Positions 26,621 to 37,173 are shown, counted from the first letter of the stretch. The stretch: DNA of 64,000 nt from Pseudomonas sp. Irchel 3E20 (GCF_900187645.1 NZ_FYEE01000001.1:124001-188000); one strand, 5' to 3'. Notes: generated from the letters alone by a model not told the origin. Numbers and translations: made by a program.

Positions 26621-28204
26621 ATGACCAAACAGGCCGCCGAAGTCGCGAAACGCCGCACTTTCGCCATTATTTCCCACCCGGATGCGGGTAAAACCACCAT
26701 CACCGAGAAGCTCTTGCTGATGGGCAAGGCGATTGCCGTTGCTGGTACGGTCAAATCCCGTAAATCCGACCGCCATGCCACCTCCGACTGGATGGAAATG
26801 GAAAAACAACGGGGTATCTCCATTACCACGTCGGTCATGCAGTTCCCGTATCGCGACCACATGGTCAACCTGCTCGACACCCCGGGCCACGAAGACTTCT
26901 CCGAAGACACCTACCGCACCCTGACGGCGGTGGACTCGGCGCTGATGGTGCTCGACGGCGGTAAGGGCGTAGAGCCACGGACCATTGCGCTGATGGACGT
27001 GTGCCGCCTGCGCGACACGCCCATCGTCAGCTTCATCAACAAACTCGACCGTGATATCCGCGACCCCATCGAATTGCTCGATGAGATCGAAGCGGTACTC
27101 AAGATCAAGGCCGCGCCCATCACCTGGCCGATTGGCTGTTACCGCGACTTCAAGGGCGTGTACCACCTGGCGGACGACTACATCATCGTCTACACCGCCG
27201 GCCACGGGCATGAGCGCACCGAAGTGAAAATCATCGAGAAGCTCGATTCCGATGAAGCCCGCGCCCACTTGGGTGACGAGTACGAGCGCTTCACCGAGCA
27301 ACTGGAACTGGTGCAGGGCGCCTGCCACACGTTCAACCAGCAGGAGTTCATGGACGGCCAGTTGACCCCGGTGTTCTTCGGCACGGCCCTGGGCAACTTC
27401 GGGGTCGACCATGTGCTCGATGCCGTGGTCGATTGGGCGCCCAAGCCGCTGGCGCGGGTGGCCAACGAGCGCACCGTGGAGCCGGTGGAAGAAAAGTTCA
27501 GCGGTTTCGTGTTCAAGATCCAGGCGAACATGGACCCCAAGCACCGCGACCGCATCGCGTTCATGCGCATCTGCTCGGGCAAGTACGAAAAAGGCATGAA
27601 GATGCGCCATGTGCGCACCGGCAAGGATGTGCGCATCGGCGACGCCTTGACCTTTTTCTCCTCCGAGCGCGAGCAACTGGAAGAGGCCTTTGCCGGCGAC
27701 ATCATCGGCTTGCACAACCACGGCACCATCCAGATCGGCGACACCTTCACCGAAGGCGAATCCCTGAGCTTCACCGGCATCCCGCACTTCGCCCCGGAGC
27801 TGTTCCGCCGCGTGCGCCTCAAGGACCCGCTCAAGTCCAAGCAATTGCGCCAGGGCTTGCAGCAACTGGCCGAAGAGGGCGCGACCCAGGTGTTCTTCCC
27901 TACGCGCAGCAACGACATCATCCTCGGCGCCGTCGGTGTGCTGCAGTTCGATGTGGTCGCCAGCCGCTTGAAAGAGGAATACAAGGTCGAATGTGCCTAC
28001 GAGCCGATTACCGTGTGGTCGGCGCGCTGGATCGATTGCAGCGATAAGAAGAAGCTCGAAGAGTTCAGCGTCAAGGCTGTGGAAAACCTCGCCATCGACG
28101 GCGGCGGCCACCTCACCTACCTGGCCCCGACCCGGGTCAACCTGGCGCTGATGGAAGAGCGCTGGCCGGACGTGAAATTCCGCGCTACCCGCGAGCACCA
28201 CTAA
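26621..28204 (+). CDS. prfC: peptide chain release factor 3 (RF3)
   Basis: A 527-residue translational GTPase that recycles RF1 and RF2 from the ribosome. The G motifs are intact: SHPDAGKTT (about 18-26), DTPGHEDF, and NKLDRD. The RF3-type switch region [20 protein letters not shown] identifies it against EF-G and PrfH. ATG 26621 is the conserved start; the longer frame from 26528 adds a non-conserved tail. It is monocistronic and ends before a bidirectional terminator. Confidence 0.97.
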   Translation: MTKQAAEVAKRRTFAIISHPDAGKTTITEKLLLMGKAIAVAGTVKSRKSDRHATSDWMEMEKQRGISITTSVMQFPYRDHMVNLLDTPGHEDFSEDTYRTLTAVDSALMVLDGGKGVEPRTIALMDVCRLRDTPIVSFINKLDRDIRDPIELLDEIEAVLKIKAAPITWPIGCYRDFKGVYHLADDYIIVYTAGHGHERTEVKIIEKLDSDEARAHLGDEYERFTEQLELVQGACHTFNQQEFMDGQLTPVFFGTALGNFGVDHVLDAVVDWAPKPLARVANERTVEPVEEKFSGFVFKIQANMDPKHRDRIAFMRICSGKYEKGMKMRHVRTGKDVRIGDALTFFSSEREQLEEAFAGDIIGLHNHGTIQIGDTFTEGESLSFTGIPHFAPELFRRVRLKDPLKSKQLRQGLQQLAEEGATQVFFPTRSNDIILGAVGVLQFDVVASRLKEEYKVECAYEPITVWSARWIDCSDKKKLEEFSVKAVENLAIDGGGHLTYLAPTRVNLALMEERWPDVKFRATREHH

Positions 28205-28291
28205 GCAGCTTTTGTGAGAGACGCTTTTTGTGGGCGCTTGGTCCGGGCGGCGATCCGACGCTGGTGAGCCAGTGGCTGGATCGGCTGGCTT

Positions 28292-28318
28292 CATCGCGAG
28301 CAGGCTCGCTCCCACAGG
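28292..28318. repeat. REP palindromic element
   Basis: CATCGCGAGCAGG CTCGCTCCCACAGG is a single REP unit in the 186-base convergent gap between prfC and dppF, next to the terminator. It is nearly identical to the units at 10089 (inverted) and 58210. Confidence 0.75.
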
Positions 28319-28337
28319 GCCAGCGCATGCCATAAGC

Positions 28338-28374
28338 AAAAACCCCCGCCTCAGGTTCTGAGGCGGGGGTTTTT
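28338..28374. terminator. bidirectional terminator between prfC and dppF
   Basis: AAAAACCCCCGCCTCA pairs perfectly with TGAGGCGGGGGTTTTT over a short loop (28338-28353 with 28359-28374). A and T tracts flank it, so it can end both convergent transcripts. Confidence 0.93.
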
Positions 28375-28390
28375 GTTTGTGGGCGGTGTA

Positions 28391-29362
28391 CTAGGCCACG
28401 AACTGCTCGGCGTAATGGCAGGCGACCTGGCGGTTATCCAGGGTGCGTAGGGCCGGTTCGTCCTGGCTGCACAGCGGCGTCGCATACGGGCAGCGCTTGT
28501 GGAAGGCGCAGCCGGGCGGTGGGTTGAGGGGGTTGGGCAACTCGCCGACGATTTTGATCTTGGGTTTGTTCGGGTCCGGGTGAATGGTGGGCGTGGCCGA
28601 TAGCAGCGCTTGGGTGTAGGGGTGCAGCGGCCGTGCGTAGATGGCCTCTTTGGGGCCGACTTCCACCGGCCGGCCGAGGTACATCACCATCACGTCATCG
28701 GCCACGTGCTGCACCACCGCCAGGTTGTGGGAGATGAACACGTAGGCGGTGTTGAATTGCTGTTGCAAGTCCATGAACAGGTTCAGCACCTGGGCCTGGA
28801 TCGACACGTCCAGCGCCGAGGTCGGCTCGTCCGCCACCAGCACTTTGGGTTGCAGCATCATCGCCCGCGCCAAGGCGATGCGTTGGCGCTGGCCGCCGGA
28901 AAACATGTGCGGGTAGCGCTGGTAATGCTCGGGGCGCAGGCCTACTTGCTTCATCATCGCCTGGACTTTTTCACGGCGTTCGGCGGCCGAGAGCCGGGTG
29001 TTGATGAGCAGCGGTTCGGCCAGTTGATCGCCGATTTTCTGCCGGGGGTTGAGGGAGGCGTAAGGGCTCTGGAACACCATCTGCACGTCTTTGCGCAGTT
29101 GCTTGCGCTGGGCCTTGTCGGCGCCGGTGACTTCCTGGCCGGCGATTTTCAGTGAGCCGGAGGATGGCTCCTCGATCAAGGTCAGGGCCCGGGCCAGGGT
29201 GGATTTGCCGCAGCCCGACTCGCCGACCACGGCCAAGGTTTTGCCGGCCTCCAGTTCAAAGGACACGCCATTGAGGGCGCGTACCAGGGCGGTGCCCTTG
29301 AACAGGCCCCGGGAGACTTCGTAGTGACGGGTCAGGTCGCGGGCGGTAAGAACGACGGCCAT
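28391..29362 (-). CDS. dppF: dipeptide ABC transporter ATPase DppF
   Basis: A 323-residue ATPase of the OppF/DppF type with Walker A GESGCGKST, the signature MFSGGQRQRIALARA, Walker B VLVADEPTSALD, and the C-terminal cysteine-containing oligopeptide-transporter tail (CAFHKRCPYATPLC). It pairs with DppD. The start overlaps the dppD stop by one base. It is the last gene of the long operon. Confidence 0.94.
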   Translation of the reverse strand: MAVVLTARDLTRHYEVSRGLFKGTALVRALNGVSFELEAGKTLAVVGESGCGKSTLARALTLIEEPSSGSLKIAGQEVTGADKAQRKQLRKDVQMVFQSPYASLNPRQKIGDQLAEPLLINTRLSAAERREKVQAMMKQVGLRPEHYQRYPHMFSGGQRQRIALARAMMLQPKVLVADEPTSALDVSIQAQVLNLFMDLQQQFNTAYVFISHNLAVVQHVADDVMVMYLGRPVEVGPKEAIYARPLHPYTQALLSATPTIHPDPNKPKIKIVGELPNPLNPPPGCAFHKRCPYATPLCSQDEPALRTLDNRQVACHYAEQFVA

Positions 29363-30330
29363 TACGCCACCTCCTGGTTCAAGGGGTAGAAGCAGCGGGC
29401 GAGGCTGTTGGTTTTCGGGTCAAGGCCGGGGCGTTGCTGGCGGCAGGTGTCTTGCACGTAGGGGCAGCGCGGTGACAAGAGGCAACCTTGCGGGCGGTCG
29501 TAGCGCCCGGGGACGATCCCCGGCAGCGTGGCCAGGCGCGAGGCGCCCATGCTGTGTTCCGGGATCGCCGCCAACAGGGCTTCGCTGTAGGGGTGCGCGG
29601 GCACGTCGAACAGCCCTGGCACCTGGCCCACCTCCACCGCTTGCCCGGCGTACATCACGCACACACGCTGGGCGGTCTCGGCAACGACGGCCAGGTCGTG
29701 GGTAATCAACACCAGGCCCATGTTCTGTTCTTTTTGCAGGGCCAGCAGCAGCTCCATGATTTGCGCCTGGATGGTCACGTCCAGGGCGGTGGTGGGTTCG
29801 TCGGCGATCAGCAGCTTGGGTTCGCCGGCAATCGCCATGGCGATGGCCACCCGCTGGCTCATGCCGCCGGAGAGTTGGTGCGGGTAGGCGTCCATGCGGC
29901 TGGCGGCGCCGGGGATCTCGACTTTTTCCAGCAGCTCGATGGCCCGTTGGCGTGCCTGCCGGCCGGACATCTTCAGGTGCAGGCGCAGCACTTCTTCGAT
30001 CTGGAAACCCACGGTGTAGCTGGGGTTGAGGGCGGTCATGGGGTCCTGGAAGACCATGGCCAGGTCTTTGCCGACGATTTGCCGGCGCTGGCGCTTGCTC
30101 AACTTGAGCATGTCCTTGCCGTCGAAGGTCAGGGCGTCGGCGGTGACGATGCCGGGGGCGTCGATCAGGCCCATCAGCGCCATCATGGTCACGGATTTAC
30201 CCGAACCCGATTCGCCGACGATGGCCAGCACTTCGCCTTTATCGACTTGAAGGTCCAGGCCATCGACCACGGGTACGGCCTGTTTGTCGCCGAAGCGCAC
30301 ATTGAGGTTCTTGATTGCGAGCAGTGACAT
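29362..30330 (-). CDS. dppD: dipeptide ABC transporter ATPase DppD
   Basis: A 322-residue ATPase with Walker [10 protein letters not shown], the signature [14 protein letters not shown], Walker [13 protein letters not shown] and a C-terminal Cys cluster ([15 protein letters not shown]). ATG 30330 (MSLLAIKNL) has GAGGAG upstream and is preferred to the longer frame from 30375, which would overlap dppC. It lies 10 bases after dppC. Confidence 0.94.
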   Translation of the reverse strand: MSLLAIKNLNVRFGDKQAVPVVDGLDLQVDKGEVLAIVGESGSGKSVTMMALMGLIDAPGIVTADALTFDGKDMLKLSKRQRRQIVGKDLAMVFQDPMTALNPSYTVGFQIEEVLRLHLKMSGRQARQRAIELLEKVEIPGAASRMDAYPHQLSGGMSQRVAIAMAIAGEPKLLIADEPTTALDVTIQAQIMELLLALQKEQNMGLVLITHDLAVVAETAQRVCVMYAGQAVEVGQVPGLFDVPAHPYSEALLAAIPEHSMGASRLATLPGIVPGRYDRPQGCLLSPRCPYVQDTCRQQRPGLDPKTNSLARCFYPLNQEVA

Positions 30331-30340
30331 GGGCATCTCC

Positions 30341-31252
30341 TCAGGCGGCGTTCTTGAGTTTCGGGTCCAGCGCATCGCGCAGGCCGTCGCCCATCAGGTT
30401 GATTGCCAGCACGCTGAGCAAAATGGTCAGGCCCGGCAGGCTTACCACCCACCAGGCGCGTTCGATGTAGTCGCGGGCCGAGGCCAGCATGGTGCCCCAC
30501 TCCGGGGTGGGCGGTTGTACGCCAAGGCCCAGGAAGCCCAGGGCCGCAGCGTCGAGGATGGCCGAGGAAAAGCTCAGGGTGGCCTGCACGATCAGCGGCG
30601 CCATGCAGTTGGGCAGCACGGTGATGAACATCAGGCGCGGCAGGCCGGCCCCGGCGAGGCGGGCGGCGGTGACGTAGTCGCGGTTCAGCTCGCCCATCAC
30701 CGCCGCGCGGGTCAGGCGCACATAGGAAGGTAGCGAGACGATGGCGATGGCGATCACGGTGTTAATCAGGCCAGGGCCGAGGATGGCGACGATCGCCACG
30801 GCCAGCAGCAGGGACGGGAGGGCCAGCATGATGTCCATCAGGCGCATGATGCTGGGGCCGAGCAGGCGCGGGAAGAACCCGGCGAACAGCCCGAGCAGGA
30901 TGCCCGGGATCATCGACATCACCACCGACGACAAACCGATCAGCAGCGACAGGCGCGAACCCTGGATCAAGCGCGACAGCAGGTCGCGGCCCAGCTCATC
31001 GGTGCCCAGCAGGAACTGCATCTGCCCGCCCTCTAACCATGCCGGCGGGGTGAGCAGGAATTCGCGGTACTGCTCGCTGGGGTCATGGGGCGCGACCCAG
31101 GGTGCGAACAGTGCGCAGAACACCACGAGGAGCATGAACAGCAGGCCGGCGACGGCGCCTTTGTTTTTGGCGAAGGCTTGCCAGAATTCTTTGTACACGG
31201 AGGGGTACAGCAGGCTTTGGTCCACAGCGACCGGGGGAGTTTGTAGGGTCAT
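30341..31252 (-). CDS. dppC: dipeptide ABC transporter permease DppC
   Basis: A 303-residue inner-membrane permease with the N-terminal helix of the OppC class ([21 protein letters not shown]), five further helices and an EAA loop ([21 protein letters not shown]). ATG 31252 has GAGAG upstream; a start at 31294 would overlap dppB. It lies 10 bases after dppB. Confidence 0.93.
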   Translation of the reverse strand: MTLQTPPVAVDQSLLYPSVYKEFWQAFAKNKGAVAGLLFMLLVVFCALFAPWVAPHDPSEQYREFLLTPPAWLEGGQMQFLLGTDELGRDLLSRLIQGSRLSLLIGLSSVVMSMIPGILLGLFAGFFPRLLGPSIMRLMDIMLALPSLLLAVAIVAILGPGLINTVIAIAIVSLPSYVRLTRAAVMGELNRDYVTAARLAGAGLPRLMFITVLPNCMAPLIVQATLSFSSAILDAAALGFLGLGVQPPTPEWGTMLASARDYIERAWWVVSLPGLTILLSVLAINLMGDGLRDALDPKLKNAA

Positions 31253-31262
31253 GGATAGGCTC

Positions 31263-32273
31263 TCAGCGCTGGTGACGGATGCGTGGGTTGGCAAAGCCGT
31301 AGAGGATGTCCACTACGAAGTTGACGAGGATCACCAGGCAGGCGATCAGCAGGATGCCGTTTTGCACCACGGGGTAGTCCCGGGCACCGATGGCTTCGAT
31401 CAGCCATTTACCGATGCCCGGCCAGGAGAAAATGGTTTCGGTCAGCACCGCGCCGGCCAGCAGGGTGCCCACTTGCAGGCCGAACACCGTGAGCACCGGG
31501 ATCAGCGCGTTGCGCAGGCCATGGACGAACACCACGCGCGCCGGCGACAGGCCCTTGGCGCGGGCGGTGCGGATGTAGTCTTCGCGCAGCACTTCAAGCA
31601 TCGAGGAGCGGGTCATGCGCGCGATCACCGCCAGCGGGATGGTGCCCAGCACGATGGCGGGCAGGATCAGGTGGTGCAGCGCATCGAAAAAGGCGTCGGT
31701 GTCGTCGGCCAGCAGGGTGTCGATGAGCATGAAGCCGGTGCGCGGCTCGATGTCGTACAGCAGGTCGATGCGCCCGGACACCGGAGTCCAGCCCAGGCTC
31801 ACGGAGAAGAACATGATGAGGATCAGGCCCCACCAGAAAATCGGCATGGAATAGCCGGTCAACGAAATGCCCATCACCCCGTGATCGAACAGCGAGCCGC
31901 GCTTGAGCGCCGCCACCACGCCGGCCAGCAGGCCGAGGATGCCGGCGAACAGCAGGGCGGCCATGGACAGTTCCAGGGTGGCGGGGAACAGCGCGCTGAA
32001 CTCGGTCCACACGCTTTCGCGGGTGCGCAGCGACTCACCGAGGTCGCCCTGGGCGAGCTTGCCGATGTAGTCCAGGTACTGCGCATACAAGGGCTTGTTC
32101 AGACCCAGGCGCTCCATGGCCTGGGCGTGCATTTCGGGGTCGACCCGGCGTTCGCCCATCATCACCTCGACGGGGTCGCCCGGGATCATGCGGATCAGGG
32201 CGAAGGTCAGCAACGTGATGCCGAAGAAGGTAGGAATCAACAGTCCCAATCGGCGGGCAATAAAACTAAACAT
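31263..32273 (-). CDS. dppB: dipeptide ABC transporter permease DppB
   Basis: A 336-residue permease with the class signature MFSFIARRLGLLIPTFFGIT at the N-terminus and an EAA loop (REDYIRTARAKGLSPARVVF). Six membrane segments are expected. It follows a dppA gene, from which it is separated by a stable stem-loop. Confidence 0.94.
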   Translation of the reverse strand: MFSFIARRLGLLIPTFFGITLLTFALIRMIPGDPVEVMMGERRVDPEMHAQAMERLGLNKPLYAQYLDYIGKLAQGDLGESLRTRESVWTEFSALFPATLELSMAALLFAGILGLLAGVVAALKRGSLFDHGVMGISLTGYSMPIFWWGLILIMFFSVSLGWTPVSGRIDLLYDIEPRTGFMLIDTLLADDTDAFFDALHHLILPAIVLGTIPLAVIARMTRSSMLEVLREDYIRTARAKGLSPARVVFVHGLRNALIPVLTVFGLQVGTLLAGAVLTETIFSWPGIGKWLIEAIGARDYPVVQNGILLIACLVILVNFVVDILYGFANPRIRHQR

Positions 32274-32305
32274 CGTGTGGTGTTCCTCATCGGCCGGTTC
32301 GGCTA

Positions 32306-32334
32306 CCCGGCATCGTTCAGGTCACGATGCCGGG
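32306..32334. terminator. stem-loop between dppA and dppB
   Basis: CCCGGCATCGT (32306-32316) pairs perfectly with ACGATGCCGGG (32324-32334). The T run follows on the plus strand, so in the operon direction it is better read as an mRNA-stabilising or partial-stop hairpin that lets binding protein exceed permease. Confidence 0.7.
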
Positions 32335-32343
32335 GGCTTTTTT

Positions 32344-33939
32344 CTACTTCACCTGGGTGGTGGCGAAGTTGTTCGTGGTCAAGGGACTGATGTGGTAGCC
32401 CTCGACGTTCTTGCGCATGGCCGTGAACATTGTGGTGTGCGCCATGCTGATCCATGGCTGGTCCTGGTGATAGATCACCTGGGCCTGTTCATAGAGCGCT
32501 GCTCGGGCGCCGGGGTCGGTTTCTTCCCGAGCCTGGTCCAGCAACGCCTGGAACTTGTCGTTACACCAGCGGGCGTAGTTTTCGCCGTTCTTGGCTGCTT
32601 CGCAACTGAGCATAGGCGTCAGGAAATTATCCGGGTCGCCGTTATCGCCCGCCCAACCAGCAGACACCATATCGTGTTCGCCGTTCTTGGCCCGCTTGAG
32701 CATCTCGCCCCACTCCATGACGCGGATGTCGAGCTTGATCCCAACCTTGGCCAGGTCGGCCTGCATCATCTGCGCGCCGAGCATTGGGTTGGGGTTGGTG
32801 GGGCCGCCGCCGTTGCGGGTGAACAGGGTTAGCACGGTGCCGTCGGGCACCCCGGCCTCCTTGAGCAGGGCGCGGGCTTTGGCCGGGTCGTGGGGCGGGT
32901 TTTGCATGGCGTGGTTGTAGCCCAGCAGCGTCGGCGGGTAGGGGTTGACGCCCACCAGTGCATTGCCCGGGCCGAACAGCGCGTTGACATAGGCCTGTTT
33001 GTCGAAGGCCATATCGATGGCCTTGCGCACGCGCACGTCATTCAAGTAGGGGCGGGTGGTGTTCATGCCGATGTAGGCGGTGGTCATCGCCGCCAGTTCG
33101 GCGATCTTTAGGTTCGGGTCGGTCTTGATCGCCGGCACGTTGTCAGGCTTGGGGTACAGCGCCACCTGGCATTCGTTGGCTTTGAGCTTTTGCTGGCGCA
33201 CGTTGCTGTCTACCGTTACGGCGAGGATCAGCGGATCGGCCGGCGGCTTGCCGCGAAAGTACTCGGGGTTGGCCTTGAAGCGTACCTGGGCGTCCTTGTC
33301 GTAGCGCTGGAAGATGAAGGGGCCGGTGCCGATGGGCTTGCTGTTGAGGTCGCCGGCCTTGTTGGCCTCGAGCAACTGGTCGGCGTACTCGGCCGAGTAG
33401 ATCGAGGAAAACGCCATGGCGATGTTGGCCAAAAACGGTGCTTCGCGGCGGGTCAGGTTGAACACCACGGTGTGCTCGTCGATTTTCTCGACGCTCTTGA
33501 GCAGGTCCTTGAAGCCCATGCTCTCGAAATATGGGAACCCGGTGGTGGATTTGGCGTGCCACGGGTGTTTGGGGTCAAGCTGGCGCTGGAAGCTCCAGAG
33601 CACGTCGTCGGCGTTCAACTCGCGGCTGGGCTTGAAGTAGCCGGTGGTGTGGAACTTCACGCCTTTGCGCAGGTGGAAGGTGTAGCTCAGGCCGTCCGGG
33701 CTGATGTCCCAGGATTCGGCCAGGGCCGGGCGGACCTCCACGGTGCCGGGCTTGAAGTCCACCAGGCGATTGAACAGGGTCTCGGCCACTGCATCGGCGG
33801 TGACGGCGGTGGTGTACTGCACCATGTCGAAGCCTTCCGGGGCGGCCTCGGTGCATACCACCAGCGGCTTGGCCCAGGCGCTGGTCGTGATGCTCAGCAG
33901 GGCGGCCGCAATGGCTGCTCTTATAGGGATGGGGTTCAT
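32344..33939 (-). CDS. dppA: dipeptide ABC transporter substrate-binding protein (DppA4-like)
   Basis: A 531-residue periplasmic DppA-type protein. The signal peptide ends at TTSAWA, followed by KPLVVCTEAAPEGFDMVQYT as in other DppA. It shares motifs such as TFHLRKGVKFHTT, SWDISPDGLSYTF, and GTGPFIFQRYDKDAQVRFKA with the two other copies in the locus but is more divergent. Its place next to dppBCDF and downstream of the porin matches PA4502 in P. aeruginosa. Three binding proteins feeding one permease suggest a wider peptide range. Confidence 0.92.
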   Translation of the reverse strand: MNPIPIRAAIAAALLSITTSAWAKPLVVCTEAAPEGFDMVQYTTAVTADAVAETLFNRLVDFKPGTVEVRPALAESWDISPDGLSYTFHLRKGVKFHTTGYFKPSRELNADDVLWSFQRQLDPKHPWHAKSTTGFPYFESMGFKDLLKSVEKIDEHTVVFNLTRREAPFLANIAMAFSSIYSAEYADQLLEANKAGDLNSKPIGTGPFIFQRYDKDAQVRFKANPEYFRGKPPADPLILAVTVDSNVRQQKLKANECQVALYPKPDNVPAIKTDPNLKIAELAAMTTAYIGMNTTRPYLNDVRVRKAIDMAFDKQAYVNALFGPGNALVGVNPYPPTLLGYNHAMQNPPHDPAKARALLKEAGVPDGTVLTLFTRNGGGPTNPNPMLGAQMMQADLAKVGIKLDIRVMEWGEMLKRAKNGEHDMVSAGWAGDNGDPDNFLTPMLSCEAAKNGENYARWCNDKFQALLDQAREETDPGARAALYEQAQVIYHQDQPWISMAHTTMFTAMRKNVEGYHISPLTTNNFATTQVK

Positions 33940-34016
33940 CGGTGATCCTCTCGATCAATGGAACCAGGGTAGCCTGCTGGGCGGATTCAGCCTGAAACCG
34001 CCCGGCAATCGGTGCC

Positions 34017-35396
34017 TTAGAGAATGTTGAAGGGAATGGTGGTGACCAGGCGGAACTCGTTCAGGTTGCCGTCCGATTGCTGTTTGCTGGCGCGGTGGGT
34101 GACGTAGGTGGCACGGATGGCGGTGTCCTTGAGTGGGCCGTTTTGGATCGCATAAGAGGCGCCGACGCCGTACTCATAGTGGGTTTCGCCATCCTGATTG
34201 TTCACCTTGTAGGCGGTGCCTTTGTAGTGAGTGCCATCGATGCCCCAGCCGCGGGCCTGGTAGAGGTTGAGCTTGAGCCCCGGCACGCCGTATTCGGCCA
34301 TGTTCAGGCCGTAGGCGACCTGGAAGGATTTCTCGTTGGGGCCGTTGAAGTCGGAGGTCAGGGAGTTGGCCAGGTAGATGCCGTTGGTTTCGTGCAGGTA
34401 GTCGAAGTACTCGTTGCCGTTCACTTGCTGGTAGGAGAACGTCAGGCTGTGGGCCTGGTGGGCCAGGCCCAGGGACAGGGAATAGGTGTCGTTGTCGATG
34501 TCCCCCATTTTCTTGTTGCCGGTGTCGACGGTCTTGTAATAGTTCAGCCCGGTGGTCAGGCCCAGCACTGCGCTGTCCCCCAGTTTGTGGGTGGCGCCGA
34601 AGTAGTACTGGTTCCAGAAGTCTTCGACGTTGGAGGCGTAGAGGCTGGTCTTCAGGCTTTCCATGGGCTGGTAGTTCAGGCCCGCGACGCTGACTTTGTC
34701 GGTTTCCACCGCCGCGCTGGCGGTGTACTCGCTGCGGAATTTGCTCAGGCTCTGCTCGGTACGCGGGGACACGCGGTCGAAGACGCCGGCGTCGAAGCTC
34801 AGGTTGTTGAACGGCGCGCTGTTGAGGCTCACGCCTTGGAAGCTCGACGGCAGGGCGCGGTTGCCGATGACGTCGACGATGGGCGTGCTGACGTTCTGCC
34901 GGCCAGCGGTCAGGGTCGTGTTGCCCACGCGGAACTTGACGTTGGCCAGGCCCAGCTTGCTCCACTGCTCCACCGCGTCGCCGTTGGAATCCGCCAATGT
35001 GCGGTTGCCGCCGCCGACGATGTGTTTGCGCTCGCGGTCCAGCGCCACCACGTTGTAGGCCGCCACTTCGGTGCTGACACCGACCGTGCCTTGGGTGAAA
35101 CCTGAGCTGTAGTTGAGGATGGTGCCTTGTAGCCAGTTGATCCGGCGTGGCGTGGTGCGTTCCTGGCCGTGTCGTTCATAGGTGAAGGTCGCGCCGCGGC
35201 GTAGCAGTTCGTTGGAATACCAGTTGCGGGTCTGGCCGCTCAGGCTCTGGCCATCGACGAAGCCCTTGGCCTCATCCTGGGCGTTGCTGCTGTTGAGCTG
35301 GGTGGGGATGAACGCCTGGCTGACGCTTTCGGCGTGGGCGCTGGCGGTGATGCTGGCGATGGCCAGGGCGAGTATCGCGGTATTGCTCGGTTTCAT
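34017..35396 (-). CDS. opdP: OprD-family outer-membrane porin (OpdP type)
   Basis: A 459-residue porin with a signal peptide (AILALAIASITASAHA) and the OprD-family pattern: FVDGQSLSGQTRNWY after the start, repeated short beta strands with aromatic ends, and a C-terminal strand ending in PFNIL. It sits between dppA genes exactly as opdP (PA4501) does, where it admits dipeptides and carbapenem-like compounds. The specificity is inferred from context. Confidence 0.88.
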   Translation of the reverse strand: MKPSNTAILALAIASITASAHAESVSQAFIPTQLNSSNAQDEAKGFVDGQSLSGQTRNWYSNELLRRGATFTYERHGQERTTPRRINWLQGTILNYSSGFTQGTVGVSTEVAAYNVVALDRERKHIVGGGNRTLADSNGDAVEQWSKLGLANVKFRVGNTTLTAGRQNVSTPIVDVIGNRALPSSFQGVSLNSAPFNNLSFDAGVFDRVSPRTEQSLSKFRSEYTASAAVETDKVSVAGLNYQPMESLKTSLYASNVEDFWNQYYFGATHKLGDSAVLGLTTGLNYYKTVDTGNKKMGDIDNDTYSLSLGLAHQAHSLTFSYQQVNGNEYFDYLHETNGIYLANSLTSDFNGPNEKSFQVAYGLNMAEYGVPGLKLNLYQARGWGIDGTHYKGTAYKVNNQDGETHYEYGVGASYAIQNGPLKDTAIRATYVTHRASKQQSDGNLNEFRLVTTIPFNIL

Positions 35397-35532
35397 GGGT
35401 AAAACTCCTTTCTTTCTTTTTTTGTAATGCCGGTCTTTTTTGGGCGACGCGGCTATTGGGGTGGCACTGTTGCAAGGCAGCGCAAACGCCGGTGGGCTGC
35501 TCTTTCACCGAATTCGGGCAGCACGTTTGCGC

Positions 35533-35554
35533 GAGGGCGGGAAAACCCGCCCTC
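35533..35554. terminator. hairpin between dppA and opdP
   Basis: GAGGGCGGG (35533-35541) and CCCGCCCTC (35546-35554) form a perfect 9-base stem with a 4-base loop, 18 bases after the stop of the upstream dppA. No T run follows, so partial termination or mRNA protection is more likely than a full stop. Confidence 0.6.
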
Positions 35555-35571
35555 TTGGTTCGGTGAAAGAT

Positions 35572-37173
35572 TTAAGGGGTGACGCTGACGCCGGAGAAAA
35601 CGTTGCGCCCGAACGGGCTGACGAGGAACCCTTGGACCTTGGTGCTCAGCGGCTGGTTGACCGTGGAGTGGGCGATGGGGGTGATCGGCACCTGCTGCTT
35701 GAGCAGTTGCTGGGCCTGTTTGTAGAGCACGGTGCGTTGTTCGCGGTCGGTGACGAGCTTGGCTTGCTTGACCAACTTGTCGTACTCGGCGTCGCACCAC
35801 ATGGAGTAGTTATTGCCGCCAATGGCGTCGCAGCTATAGAGGGTGCCGAGCCAGTTGTCCGGGTCGCCGTTGTCGCCGGTCCAGCCGATCAGGCTGATGT
35901 CGTGTTCGCCATTTTTGGTGCGCTTGACGTACTCGCCCCACTCATAGCTGACGATCTTGACCTTGAGCCCGATCTTGCCCCAATCGCTTTGCAGCATCTC
36001 GGCCATCAGCTTGGCGTTGGGGTTGTAGGGCCGTTGCACGGGCATGGCCCAGAGGGTGATTTCGGTGCCTTCCTTGACCCCGGCGGCCTTGAGCAGGGCC
36101 TTGGCTTTTTCCGGGTCGAAGGCGGCGTCCTTGATGGTGTCGTCGTAGGACCACTGGGTGGGCGGCATGGCGTTGCTCGCCAGTTGCCCGGCGCTCTGGT
36201 ACACGGCGTTGAGAATCCCCTGCTTGTTCACCGCCATGTCCAGGGCCTGGCGTACCTGGAGTTGGTCGAAGGGTTTGTGGCGCACGTTGTAGGCGATGTA
36301 GCCGAGGTTGAAACCGGGTTTGGTCAGCACCTGCAGCTTGGGGTCGGCCTTGAGGGCGTCGATGTCGGCCGGGCGCGGGTGCAGGGTGACATGGCATTCG
36401 CCGGCCTTGAGTTTTTGCACGCGCACCGAGGCGTCGGTGTTGATGGCGAAGATCAACTGGTCGAGCTTGACCCGGGCCGGGTCCCAGTACTGTTTGTTGC
36501 CCACGTAGCGGATCTGCGAATCCTTCTGGTAACGCTGGAACACGAAGGGCCCGGTGCCGACGGGTTTTTGGTTGATCTCGCTGGGCTTGCCGGCCTTGAG
36601 CAGTTGTTCGGCGTATTCGGCGGAGAGAATCGAGGCGAAGCTCATGGCGATGTTCTGCACGAACGCGGCGTCCACCGAGTTGAGGGTTATCACCACGGTC
36701 AGCGGCCCGGTTTTTTCTACGCGGGCGATGTTCTTGTTCAGGCTCATGCCGTTGAAATACGGGAACTCGGTGGGGTAGGCCTTGCGGAAGGGGTGGTCGG
36801 GATCGAGCATGCGGTTGAAGGTGAACAGCACGTCGTCGGCGTTGAACTCGCGGCTAGGAGTGAAGTATTTGGTCGTGTGAAATTTGACGCCTTCACGTAG
36901 GTGGAAGGTATAGATCAGGCCGTCGTCGGAAATATCCCATTGTGTTGCCAGGCCAGGTACGACGCTGGTGGCGCCTTTTTCAAATTCCACGAGGCGGTTG
37001 TACAGCGGCTCGGCGGCGTCGTTGTCGGTGGCGGCGGTGTATTGCGCGGTATCGAAGCCGGCCGGGCTGCCTTCGGAACAGAACACCAGGCTCTTGCCGG
37101 CGGCTTGGCTGGCCCCAGCCCCAGCCAGTAAGCCGGTGCCCAGGAGTACGGATAACAGCAAGGAATGACGCAT
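35572..37173 (-). CDS. dppA: dipeptide ABC transporter substrate-binding protein (second copy)
   Basis: A 533-residue DppA-type protein. ATG 37173 opens a signal peptide (LLLSVLLGTGLLAGAGASQA) and has GAGGG upstream; the longer frame to 37287 is spurious. The mature start KSLVFCSEGSPAGFDTAQYT and long internal blocks (WSYDDTIKDAAFDPEKAKAL, WAMPVQRPYNPNAKLMAEML) are nearly the same as in the neighbour at 37480, indicating tandem duplication. It corresponds by position to DppA3 (PA4500) of P. aeruginosa. Confidence 0.92.
   Translation of the reverse strand: MRHSLLLSVLLGTGLLAGAGASQAAGKSLVFCSEGSPAGFDTAQYTAATDNDAAEPLYNRLVEFEKGATSVVPGLATQWDISDDGLIYTFHLREGVKFHTTKYFTPSREFNADDVLFTFNRMLDPDHPFRKAYPTEFPYFNGMSLNKNIARVEKTGPLTVVITLNSVDAAFVQNIAMSFASILSAEYAEQLLKAGKPSEINQKPVGTGPFVFQRYQKDSQIRYVGNKQYWDPARVKLDQLIFAINTDASVRVQKLKAGECHVTLHPRPADIDALKADPKLQVLTKPGFNLGYIAYNVRHKPFDQLQVRQALDMAVNKQGILNAVYQSAGQLASNAMPPTQWSYDDTIKDAAFDPEKAKALLKAAGVKEGTEITLWAMPVQRPYNPNAKLMAEMLQSDWGKIGLKVKIVSYEWGEYVKRTKNGEHDISLIGWTGDNGDPDNWLGTLYSCDAIGGNNYSMWCDAEYDKLVKQAKLVTDREQRTVLYKQAQQLLKQQVPITPIAHSTVNQPLSTKVQGFLVSPFGRNVFSGVSVTP

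Noticed and set aside
24652..26910. A 752-codon minus-strand frame fused to the osmoprotectant binding-protein gene
   Set aside because: The part upstream of 25545 runs through the permease gene in another frame and has Arg/Pro-rich shadow composition. A clear ATG, ribosome site and signal peptide mark the real start.
26600..28339. A 579-codon minus-strand frame opposite prfC
   Set aside because: Antisense to an unmistakable RF3 gene; no domain and no ribosome site.
32324..32345. A plus-strand intrinsic terminator between dppB and dppA
   Set aside because: The T run is on the plus strand, where no gene reads through; the stem is better explained as an operon-internal hairpin on the minus-strand message.
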